Assembly: GCA_002897115.2 (NCBI GenBank)
Contig: BCIH01000007.1
Coordinates: 174,981-238,980, forward strand
From: Prototheca cutis
Taxonomy: Eukaryota; Chlorophyta; Trebouxiophyceae; Chlorellales; Chlorellaceae
Direction of reading: 5' to 3'
Length of the DNA: 64,000 bases
This document shows, one piece after another, positions 10,610-20,121 of the stretch. The translations under genes were made by a program, and so were the position numbers. Each line of letters starts with the position of its first letter. Positions within the stretch are counted from its first letter, which is position 1. The notes under the pieces were generated by a model, which was not told the DNA's origin, did no database searches, and was given only the letters and a program-made list of their open reading frames with translations.

Positions 10610-13600
10610 ATGCAGCGTGTCAAGGTCTACCATCTGAACGATGAGGGCCTCTGGGACGACAAGGGCACGGGAACCATCAAGGTTGAGACTGCTGAGGTGC
10701 GCATCGGCATGCCTGGGGCGTGTCATGCCTCGAAATGAGGCAGGGATGGGCTGGGAGCACCGCCACCCTGCCGCAGGCATGGGTGTTGCCTCGGCGCCCT
10801 TGGCAGACCGTGCACCATCCCTGGCCGCCATGGTTGCCCACGTCCTGTGATCTCACTACCACTCCGTGCAGCACCCCACCTCGGATGTGCACCTTATCAT
10901 CGAGGGCGACGCGGATGCCTCCCGCCTGCTCAACCACACCGTCTCGGCGACGACATCCTACCAGCGCCAAGGAGGTGGGGTGCAGGGTTGCTGTGGACGG
11001 GTAGTGGGGGGGGGGGCTTCCGGTGTGTGGATGTTGGTGAGTGCTGCTGTGGTTGTGGAGCAGCGACGGGTCACTGGTATGGAAAAGGGTGGTGTTCCCT
11101 CCAGCGGTGATGCATGGAGACCAGCGAGACCTAAGAGGTGTCTTCAGCTTGGAAGCGGCTGTGGCTCCCTGGACCGTGCGGCGCCTCCCTGGCCCCCTCG
11201 GCACTCCAACAGACACGATTGCATCGAGACCGATCGTCCTGCGCCATTGCCAAAATGCAGATGACACCATCATCACATGGCCGGAGCCGTCGTTGCACAC
11301 GGATGTAGCGCTGTCCTTTCAGGAGGCATTCACGTGCAGCCAGGTGTGGACGGAGATTCAGCGTGTCCAGGAGGCAGGACTCAGTCCCCGCTCCCAGGCC
11401 GCCCGCACACAAGGTAAGTTGGGTAGTCGCTGAGGCAAGGGATGATGTGGATGGTGGGTGGGACCCCAGACTGCGATGGAACGTGTGCACTGGGTCCCAG
11501 GGTCTGCCGCATTTGATGCAACGGCTTTACAGCGGTCCAGCAGTGCACTTGAGATTTTGGCCTCGTCCCAACCATGCCCTGACTGCAGACCGGCAGTGGC
11601 GAGCGTCTGGCGTCGATGGCATGGACTCGGTGGCTGCACACCACACCTATGAGGGTGAGTGAGTGGCTATTTGTTTGTATGAGGTTGCAAGCAAACCATC
11701 AACTCTTTGTGTGCAACCACATTGTAAACCCCCCCCCCCCCCCCAAAAAAAAAAGATCTCTCTCTTTTCATTCTCACTGCAGAGGGTCTGATGCACGGGC
11801 CGCACTTGCCGATGGGCGCTGCGCCTGGCAGCCCCGGCCGAGAGGCCGGCGATGGCGAGCCCGGCAGCGGGGCCCTGGGGGCGGGCCCTCGTACCACGGA
11901 GCTGCCGCTGCCAGAGCTGGGCAACCTGAGTGAGATTGCGCGGCGGCTGGCCGAGGCGAGCCTGTTCCAGCGAGAGCGCCTGGCGCAGCGTGTGGCCGAG
12001 CCCGCTTTCTTGGACGCGCTGGGCGAAGCCTTTCGGACGGCCGAGGACCTGGAGGCGGAGGAGGCGCTGGCCGAGTTGCACGCCCTGGTCCGTGGGGCCA
12101 TTGCCCTGAACGACGCGGGGCTGATTGAGGCGCTGCTGAGCGAGGGACGCTGGCGTGAGACGATCGGAGCCCTCGAGTACGAGCCGGGGGTGAGTCCCGC
12201 AGCGCGTGTGCCCCACCGCTCCCTCCTGGAAGGCCGCGGACGGGGGGATTCGATGGTGGATGTTGGAAGTGGCATGAACGATGGACAAGGCGCCCCAGCG
12301 ACTGAACCTGGACCGACTGCCGGAGACGAAGGCACTCCTGGTGCCAGCGCCAAGAGTGATGGCGACACAGCGCCGGAGAGCAAGGCCAGCCGCACCGATG
12401 CCCGGCATTCTCCTGCTCCACGGGGGCTGGAAACAAACTCGCCATCAACCCACGGGTCGCTGCTGCCGCTGCCGCTGCCCAGTGCGGCGCTCGCCGGGCA
12501 GGTGGCGACGGCGCGGCGGCTGGCGTACGTTCGCGATTTCCTCGCGCCCCGGTGGCTGGACGAGGCTGTCAGCGCCACGGTGCGCTCGCTGGCGCTGTTT
12601 GACAGCGTGGAAGTGGCGCTGGCGCTGGCGGCGGACCCCGACGCACTGCCCGCGCTCTTTGCCGGCTTGCGTGGAGGAGTGAGTGGGAGTGCGGGAACAG
12701 CCACCGGTGCTGCCGTTCGGGATTCTGCCGCCAGCATTGCCTCTCGGCGGGACAGTGTTGCTTTCCTGCAGGAGCTGACGGGCTTGGCCAAGCACCTGCA
12801 GGCCAGCCAGCGTGGAGCGCTGTTCGACAAGCTCGTGGCGCTCGGCCTGTTTGATGTGCTAGGAGACGTGCTGCACGAGGAAGAAAGCGTGGCGGGGTCA
12901 TCGGGCCTCAAGGCCGCCGAGACGTTACTCCTGGCAGCCATGCATGACCCTGCGCCGCTGCGGGCCCACTTGAACTCTGAAGACGGTGCAGGGCTCTTTG
13001 AGTTGCTGGTGTCCCTGCTCACTGGTGGTTGGGCGCGGCGTGGGCACGGGGCGGAGCAGGTCTCGGGTAACGACGACAGCGCTGCTGCCAATGGCATCCC
13101 CCCGTCGCCGCCGCCAACGCAAACAACTGTGGGCAGCACCGGGCTGCAGGAGCAGGTCCTGGAGCTGCTCAAGGTGCTTCTGGACCCGGAGACGATCCAG
13201 GCCGGCACCTCCGGCAACGACTTTATGGAAGAGTTTTACAAGCTCCATGCGGGGACCGTGGCTGCCTGCCTGGTGGCCGGCGCAGCCGGCAAGCCTGGCC
13301 TTGGTGCTAGTCTGGTGGGTGCCACTGGTGCAGAGACAGCTGACGGCGCACAGCACACTGGCGACAGCAACAAGGAGGACAGGGGCGCCCCGGCACCTAC
13401 CGCTGGAACGCTGGGCCTGCTGATCGAGCTGCTGTGCTTTTGTGTCACCCAGCACACCTACCGCATCAAGTATTTCATCCTGCGCAACAACGTCGTCGAG
13501 AAGGCACGTTCTTTGGCGCGAGCGACTTGGAGATCTACGGTCTGACTCTGCGCAGCTCTCCCCGTCCAACCCNNNCCCCCCCCCCCCCCCCAAGAACCCT

Positions 13601-15057
13601 TCGCAGGTGCTCAAGCTGCTGGATCGGCCCGAGGCATGGCTCCGTGTGGCGGCGGTGCGGTTCCTGAGGACGTGCCTGGACATGAAGGACGAATTTTACA
13701 ACCGCCACATCGCCAAGTTTGGTCTGCTGGGGCCCGTCCTCAGAGCCTTTGTCGCCAACGGCCGGCGCTACAACCTGCTCAACTCGGCGGTGCTTGAGCT
13801 GCTCGACTTTGTGTGGAGGGTACGTGCTGTCGAGTATGTGGTGGGAGGCAGGAAAGGAAGCTGAGTTGGTTGTAACACATGGGGAAGTGGCGTTGATGCG
13901 GGGGGGAAAAGGGGGGGGCATGCTTGCAGGGACAATGGCTTTGCATGGTGACTTGAGACCTGCAACCTCCATCTCCCCCAGCAGCGAGAATAAGCAGTAA
14001 TCACGCTTAGAAAAACCCTAAAACCCACAACTGTGCAGGAAAACATGAAGGGCATCCTGGCGACCGTGGTGGAGCACCCACTGTGGCCGCAGTGCCTGGA
14101 ACTGGACGAGACGACCACCTGCCGCCGCGTGCAAGCCAAGCACGACCAGAATGAGGTCAGTTTTGGGTCGTGTCGCAGAGATGTGGGTCTACCACGCTGC
14201 CCCCACGCTACACACTTGTTGGTCAGGATACAGGCCATGCCCGAAAACACACACGCCACGCACAGGATGGCGGGCCGTCGCAGGTTGGGGTCAACCCGGC
14301 AGAGACGGAGGCTGCAGCCCAACAGAGCGCCAGGGCCCAAGCCGCCGCGCAGCAGCGCCGCATCAGTGCGTTTCGTGCGCTTCTATTTTTTGCGTGTTGG
14401 CATGGAATGTGCTTGTTTTGTGACTTTGCCTCCGACAAAAANGGGCACCCGTGCTCTGTGTGGTCGCTTGGGGGTTGGCCAGGGAGGCCTGCGCACTCGA
14501 TCCTTTCCCCAATACAAGCCCAGCGACCTTTGCATCCGGGCACTCACGCAGATGGGGAGCGGGAGCAGGATGACGACGAGGAAAACTATTTCAGGGAGGA
14601 CGATGATGGTGACGACAATGGTGGCAAAGACAGCCAGGGTCCCAGCAGTGGAAATGGCTCCCCGCCGGCAGAGCTGACCCCGGAAGTAGGGCTGGCGTCC
14701 GCAGCCGGCAGGCCTCCGCCCGCGCCGGAGTCAAACGGCGCGCGTCCCCCATTCCCTGGGCGCCTGGTCGACTATGACGACGATGACGATGAACTGCCCA
14801 TTGGAGGTGAGACTGAATGGGATGGTTGCCATGCGTGGGTGCCAGTGCTGTGCCCTTTGGGCGTGGTAGTTGTAGACCAGGACCGACTGTGGCCGAGCAC
14901 TGCAACCCCCCAGCCCATCATTTTGTCCCCCCTTTTCAACCCATCCCACCCCATCACGCCTTTTGCAGTGCTGAACCGTGGCCGGCCGGGTTTTGGAAGA
15001 GGCCGGGCATCCTCACCACTTCAGAAACGCTTCAAGTCCACAGGCCCCGCAAACTGA
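10610..15057 (+). CDS. PP4R3: Protein phosphatase 4 regulatory subunit 3 (SMEK/PSY2 family)
   Basis: Eleven exons keep phase throughout and give about 936 residues: 10610-10696, 10872-10974, 11261-11413, 11589-11654, 11783-12678, 12772-13503, 13607-13819, 14039-14155, 14266-14365, 14552-14806, 14969-15057. The start RVKVYHLNDEGLWDDKGTG and the later ALSFQEAFTCSQVWTEIQRV form the EVH1/RanBD-like substrate-binding domain. Exons 5-8 form the SMK-1/ARM-like helical region with hallmarks HTYRIKYFIL, LKDEFYNRHI-like MKDEFYNRHIAKFG and RRYNLLNSAVLELLDF. The tail is acidic and then basic/Gly-Arg-rich. It targets PP4 catalytic subunit in DNA repair and signalling. The 66-base exon 4 and the removal of in-frame intron 12679-12771 are my predictions. 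Intron 6 starts with GC (AAG|GCACGT). A Gly/Ser-rich insert of some 90 residues interrupts the helical region. Confidence 0.9.
11729..11754 (+). repeat. Poly-C then poly-A tract in PP4R3 intron 4
   Basis: Sixteen C followed by ten A, ending 28 bases before the exon 5 acceptor. Confidence 0.75.
13573..13591 (+). repeat. N gap plus poly-C tract in PP4R3 intron 6
   Basis: Three unresolved bases followed by sixteen C, ending 15 bases before the exon 7 acceptor. The Ns suggest the run length was not resolved by sequencing. Confidence 0.75.
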
Positions 15058-15350
15058 TGGCAAGGGGGTTCTTGGAACCGGGCCTGATGGCACGGAGCCC
15101 TGAAACTGGTGCAACACCCATTGTCGCCNCCTCAAGCATCAAGGAAATGTGACTCGTTTTCGAAACAGAAATATTGTTGAGAATGCACCCCAGCCTGCCC
15201 TGTCCCCACTGGCTGCTGTGTCTGACGTGTGGCCGGCGGGATTCCCGCCCNCCCCAATCCCCTGAGCACCCCCGCCGGCCGTTGACCCCCACAGTGTGCT
15301 TGCCAGGAGCCTGTTTGGCTCTGTGACAGGGAAGCTCAACAGCAGTGCAG

Positions 15351-15807
15351 TTACTGGGCGGGGATGTCAGGCACGTGCACGTTCCTGAGCAGCCTAAAGG
15401 CCGGGCCGTACTGCAGCCCGCTCTCCCGGAGCTGCTGGTAGAGCTGCACGGTGTCGCGGGGCACGGGGGCACTGGCGCGCTGCGCATCGATCGTCCGCTC
15501 CGCCATCGTCCGGTTCAGCCGCTCCTGCCGCTTCTTCTCAGCCTGCAGTGCATGTGGTCACGAATGGGTGAGCAAGAGGCCATCGCGCGGGGGGCAAGCG
15601 CACCCTGCTCCTGTCTGCAAGGCGTACATGGTAGACCGACTTGATCAGTTCTTGGAAGGCGCCGTCGTCGTTGCCCAGCACAATCTCTGCCACTTCGGGC
15701 TCCTTGTTGATTGCTTCGAGTTTGGCGGGGTCCGCCTTGAGGGCCTCCCTGAAAGCAGCGGGGTCCTTGGCAGTGCCATCCTCGTTCAAAGCATAGGGGT
15801 CAGCCAT
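15351..15807 (-). CDS. Small conserved-looking protein of unknown function
   Basis: Two exons (15807-15628, 15542-15351), phase 0, encode 123 residues starting MADPYALNEDG. The sequence is charged and helical: a segment with DPAKLEAINKEPEVAEIVLG, a Lys/Arg/Glu-rich middle with AERTIDAQR, and the C-terminal QLRESGLQYGPAFRLLRNVH, after which it stops. The even, motif-rich character and clean splice sites (CAT|GTACGC, CTGCAG|GCT) support a real gene. I do not recognise a family. The C-terminal YGPAF pattern resembles one found in polyketide dehydratase domains, but the protein is too short for that fold. An in-frame upstream ATG exists at 15876. Confidence 0.55.
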
Positions 15808-16527
15808 CCTCCCCGATCTGACAGACAGCTCTCTCACGCTGGCCTGGACCTCGAACAACACTGGTCTATCAATCACTGGGAATTCGAGGTGCCATATCTG
15901 GCTGGCCAGCTCCAGGCGCGGGTGGTCCCTCTCGAGTCCGGGCGGTCAACGGAGGGAGACGGGAATTCGGGAGAGAGAACTCGGGCTAGGTTGCGACGCC
16001 GTGTGAATTGCACAACATTCGACAATCCCGTCCAAGCCCTCCCATGCAGCACCCGTGCGAACATCCCCTTGTATGACTGCACGATGATGTTTATTCCGCA
16101 CCCAAAGCACGGTTTGACAACAGGGCGGGGCCAGTACGGAGCGCGTTCGTGGGCAACCGCCCTTCGACGTTCGGGGGCTGCGCAGCTGCGGGGGACGGGA
16201 CAGCCACCAAGCCGCGCGTGTAGGCCCTCGCAACGCCTGTCAACCCCAAAAATCAAGATAATGAAAGGATTGAGGGTGCAAATGGGAGTTGTGCATCTGC
16301 GCGCTCTCTTTCGGCGGCCCTTGGCCTTCTTCAAACGCGCCGGCAGCAATCGCCTTAGGGTTCATGCACTGGTTGGGCCCCAGAGCAGGTGCTGTGTGGG
16401 CTGATTTCAGAAGAAAATCTCGTCTTGCACCTCCATATCATCATTAAATTGCCCATTGTTTTGTCGAATCAAGGGGAGTACTGTGCAGACAAAGGCAGGT
16501 CAATCTATCTAGGGATCAGNNTCAAGT
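15808..16527. other. Intergenic region
   Basis: No convincing exon. Long overlapping open frames on both strands here reflect GC-rich composition rather than coding signal. Should include the promoter of the 123-residue gene. Confidence 0.3.
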
Positions 16528-16947
16528 TCAGCAACGGGCAATGTCGTGGCCACCGTTTTCTGGGCCTCTGCAGCTGCATCTGGCCTCACTGTGGTCCTCC
16601 GCTTGTACTTCTGGCAGCTGCGGTTCTGTCTGCCACCCGATCTTCCGCTTCTTGGATCCAGAGCCTGAGTTGGGAGGCATTTTAGCCCAGAGCCCTTCTT
16701 CTTCCAGCTCTGCTGCCCACTTGTTGACGGATTCCGGGGAGCGGGTGCTTAGCACTCCTCGAGTGAATCGAAGAAGGTAATCCTTCGGTGCGTGTGGGCC
16801 CTTCAGCATAAAACGCTGCACCAGGCCGTTGATGACAGAGTCTTCCGTAGAGTGCCGAAAAACCGGGGTTGAAGGTCCAGCATCGTCCCTACTTTGGGAT
16901 GCCACGTTCGGGGTCAGCGAGACCAGCTGGCTGTCCACAGCAGCCTG
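16528..16947 (-). CDS. Hypothetical protein, C-terminal exon
   Basis: An open minus-strand exon of about 139 codons beginning after a plausible acceptor (CCCAACAG|GCTGCTGTG) at 16947 and ending at a stop at 16528. It contains DSVINGLVQRFMLKGPHAPK and a basic SGSKKRK patch that could be a nuclear localisation signal. No start codon sits at its 5' end, so upstream exons are needed; a candidate is the minus-strand open frame at 17052-17540, but I could not find a phase-consistent junction. Family unknown. Confidence 0.3.
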   Translation of the reverse strand, partial: QAAVDSQLVSLTPNVASQSRDDAGPSTPVFRHSTEDSVINGLVQRFMLKGPHAPKDYLLRFTRGVLSTRSPESVNKWAAELEEEGLWAKMPPNSGSGSKKRKIGWQTEPQLPEVQAEDHSEARCSCRGPENGGHDIARC

Positions 16948-17362
16948 TTGGGATCTGGCACCGCGGATATCTCATGATGAGTCCTGCTCGGCACAGCGGG
17001 GTTTGGGCCGGCACTGCCGGCTGCTGACCCAACAGCCATCCGGCTGCTGGCTCAGATCATGCCAGTCGTCCATGTGCTGGGCGTCATCGTCAGGCTGAGG
17101 AGCTGTGGTGGCTGGTGCCGGTTGATGTCCGCAGCCAAAACACCTTCTAATCCTCCTACATTGAAGCCGGACCACGGGAATGGATAATGCAGCCACTGCA
17201 TCGGGCTGGTCGATGCACCAGCTGTCACAGGGCCGGGGACAGCTTTCCAGTTGGCACCGAGCCGCCCCGGCACAATGCACTGCTGCCGCGTGAGCACGAC
17301 CTCGAAGGGAGGGCTGCACCGGCGGCTGTCCTGGGACATGCACACCGCAGGGGTGGTATTGA
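16948..17362. other. Unresolved region beside the TnpB/Fanzor-like fragment
   Basis: No gene was assembled. A minus-strand open frame at 17052-17540 (162 residues, one N) has a coding-like composition but no recognised motif, and it overlaps the plus-strand fragment that follows. Confidence 0.25.
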
Positions 17363-17686
17363 GGTTGTCAAGCATGCACAAGAGGCACGCCTTCACGATG
17401 CGGCGGGGGTCGGAAGAGAAGACACCACCCAGACGGTACGCCGNCATCAAGCGCAACAGGTGCTCCAGGCCGGGACGAGGCCGGTGGACATGATGCCCCG
17501 CGGTTGACAGTGGCCCATCCTGCAGCACTGTGCAACCCAAACAGCAGCACCGCCCGGAACAAGTACGCCATCCTCAAATGTCAGAGCTGTGGTGTGGTGT
17601 GGAACCACGACGTCAACGCCGCGCGCAACATCCGCCACCTGGGGGAGAGACTGGTCCTGACCGGCAAAAGGCCGCCGCCTTTTTGA
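17363..17686 (+). pseudogene. TnpB/Fanzor-like nuclease fragment (zinc ribbon and RuvC-III end)
   Basis: An open frame of 108 codons without a good start ends in YAILKCQSCGVVWNHDVNAA followed by RNIRHLGERL. This is the signature C-terminus of the OrfB/TnpB family and its eukaryotic relatives, the Fanzor proteins: a CxxC of the zinc ribbon followed by the RuvC-III motif D-x-N-A-A-x-N, whose Asp is catalytic in the family. A second CxxC (CQAC) lies far upstream in the same frame at 17366-17377. RuvC-I, RuvC-II and the usual DEFRTSK-type segment before the ribbon are not recognisable, so I regard this as a degraded or exon-split element. One N lies at 17444. No terminal inverted repeats were found. 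Confidence 0.55.
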
Positions 17687-18155
17687 TCACAAAACCAAGC
17701 TCCCCCCCTTGCACGTCCCCCTCCCAGGCACTCCACCTGACGTGATCTGATCACCAGGATTTGCTGCAGGCCCTGCACCGCGGATCAGCACCATTGAACG
17801 CGGGCTGTGAGGCAATGCCCAGTTACTTCGCTTCTCGGTAACCTCGTGGGGCGCCTCCTCTCCGGGTGGCGGAGAGCGGGCNCTGTCGTGGGGTGCCCCC
17901 CAGTTTGTCTGGAATCGTACCCCACCCTGGGTTGCGGAATTCTGCCAAATCGTTTTGGTCCGCACGCAGCCAATCTCTAGCCCTGACGTTGCTCAGCAAA
18001 AAGCCTTCCCTCATCCACCTAGTGGTAACGCAGTTTTCAGCAGTGCAGGGTTTCATTGCACGGCTTTGGAAACAGGATATGCTGCCAGGTTTCATGCCGT
18101 CGCCACAACCATGGACAACTTGGGTAGGGGACCGGATTCTCCTCCACACCCCTCC
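17687..18155. other. Intergenic region
   Basis: Nothing coding recognised. Lies downstream of both the TnpB-like fragment and the DAWDLE gene; one N at 17882. Confidence 0.3.
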
Positions 18156-19741
18156 CTACACGCCTCCAGATTTGTCATGAAGGAGCACATACTCGCGGCT
18201 GGAGTTGCCGGTCTTGATGACATCCTGTTCCAGCAGCTCGTAGTAGCGCTCAGACTCTAGCCGCTCGCCATTGACAAAGGTACCGTTTGTTGAGCCAAGG
18301 TCCATGAGATATGGCCGCACCGCCGCATGCATCATGCCGTCGGCTCCCTCCTTCTCCGTCCGACTGAAAATGGTGAGAGCATGAGTAGATGTATGGGTGG
18401 GATTGCGGTCGACGGCACGAGGATCGATCCAATGGGCATTCCTGCGAAACCCGCACATGCTTGCGTAACTGGCGCCCATCTCAGCGCACCGGAACTGAAG
18501 GACGCAGTGTTGCTTGGAGCACGATGGGTGATCCGCAGGGATGTCTGCTACCTTGCGCTCCCGTCCAAACAAGTAGCAGCTCTGCCTGCAGACGTCGGTG
18601 AATGACTCTGACAATGAGCACGTGCAGCATGGGTGGGGGAGATTCTGCCGCCACGTGGAAAGAGGGCCCCAAATCCACAAAAAACAGAATGTGCCTGTGC
18701 ACGTGGAGGGGCTCGCCGACGGCTTCCTTCCCCTTGAACACGTAGAGCCGCCACTTGTGAGTTGGCATGGCGGCCTCGGGCGGTTCCTGATGCAGCAGCA
18801 CCACCCCACTGTTTTCGTGAATGAGGGGTTGCATTGAATGACCTCGGGAGCCCTTGTGATCGCAGCATGCACGCTCCACTGCCCGCGTGGGACCTGCCCA
18901 CTGCCCGCCTTGTCATTCCCACTCACTTGACTGTGTTGGACTCGGTGGCCAGTGCGCCTGAGAGCCCAAAGTCGGGCTTGACCTCCTTGTCTGGTTGCTC
19001 CTCCTGGCAGGCAGAAAGGCGGGAAGCAGTGTCAGGGGTGGGGCATCTGGCGTTTTTCCACTTTGTGCAGTCCAACTGTTCAAGGCCATTGCCTCCCGGC
19101 CTGCTCATGTGCGAGGTGCCAGCCACGCACTTCACAATCCAGCCCACGGCACTACCCACCCCTGTCGCACCTGCGGTGCATCTCCTGGCCGGCCCCACTG
19201 CCGAGGCTGGTCGTCGCTCTCGTCATAGGCGCCCCACCGCCCGCTCCGGGGTTTGCGTTCCTTCGGCGGGTGCGGGCACTCCCGTGCCCAGTGGCCCTCC
19301 TCCCTGCAGTTGTGGCAGGCACCCGTCAGCGGGGGCCGTGGTGGTCTGGCACTGTGATCGCCAGGGCCAGGCCCACTGACGTAATCTTCCCGCCGTCGGG
19401 GCAGCGACGACGCGGGCGACCGGGGCCTCCGGTGATACAGTTCTGGACTCCTGCTTCTCCTTCGTGGAGGGGATCGACTCCTTGGCGTGCTGTTGCGGCG
19501 GTAACTGTCCCGCCTGGCACTGCTGCGCTGCCTTTCGGGGGACCGACTGCTGCGTCGCCTGGGGGGGTTGGGGCTCCGGCTCCGGCGTCTCGACGGACTG
19601 CTGTAGAACAGAAGGGGAGTGCGTTTGTTACGAGACATAAATCAATGGATGATCGAAGCAATGACATGACCTGCACATCTGTGCCTCTGTTTGCGGATTG
19701 CATCCAGCGCATGCATGCTCTCACCTGTGTCGTTCGCCCAT
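18156..19741 (-). CDS. DDL: DAWDLE/SNIP1-type FHA protein with SR region and CCHC zinc knuckle
   Basis: Six phase-consistent exons (19741-19725, 19600-19171, 19003-18927, 18808-18695, 18585-18490, 18363-18156) encode 313 residues. Exon 1 is only 17 bases (MGERH). Residues 6-80 are an RS/SP-rich tail typical of splicing-linked proteins. A CCHC knuckle, C101-x2-C104-x4-H109-x4-C114, follows. The KPDFGLSGALATESNT linker and the FHA domain match SNIP1/DDL: WRLYVFKGKEAV, QSCYLFGRERKVADIPADHP, SCSKQH and DLGSTNGTFVNGERLE. In plants DDL binds DICER-LIKE 1 and helps microRNA maturation; SNIP1 is a spliceosome component. The intron after exon 4 has a GC donor. The zinc knuckle is not part of plant DDL as I know it. 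Confidence 0.88.
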
Positions 19742-20121
19742 GCCAAGAGCGCTGTCGGTCGCGGGCTGCACAGCCCAGGTCAGCCCCTCTCGGCCCAGAG
19801 ATGCAATGTCATCATGTAAAACCAACAAAGATCGTTTCCAATCAAGGTATCAGCCTGTCCACAGTGACAACCACGATCTCCTGATGATCGGTATCGGGAC
19901 GAACTGTTTCGTTCCCCACACCCCTGAGATCGGCCCACTTTCCCGGGATTTTTGAGCGCACACTCAAGCGCCCCGCTCGGGCAAGATCTAATTTAGGAGA
20001 GCACAAAGCCCACCAGGACTATAATGTTGAGTTCCAAGCACACCAATAGCAAACAAGGCCACTGAGACTGGAGGGGACAGCAAAGATGGAACCCAGGCCA
20101 GTGCGTGGCTGTTCTTTCAGC
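19742..20121. other. Intergenic region between DDL and FtsH-like gene
   Basis: No exon and, importantly, no remnant of an M41 peptidase domain is seen here. It must hold the FtsH-like 3' end and the DDL promoter. Confidence 0.4.

Noticed and set aside
12190..12501. Possible intron in PP4R3 starting GTGAGT at 12190
   Set aside because: The segment VSPAARVPHRSLLE after it aligns with a conserved HR.FL stretch of the family, so at least its start is coding; acceptors in phase would delete conserved sequence.
11667..13217. 516-codon open frame antisense to PP4R3
   Set aside because: Ser/Pro/Arg-rich shadow of a GC-rich gene; the sense strand shows clear PP4R3 motifs and phase-consistent exons.
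15451..16404. 317-codon plus-strand frame
   Set aside because: Overlaps the better supported two-exon minus-strand gene and has no motif or consistent composition.
19742..20121. Search for a missing M41 (HEXXH) domain of the FtsH-like gene
   Set aside because: No HEXXH-type frame in any of the three minus frames here, and the neighbouring gene begins directly afterwards.
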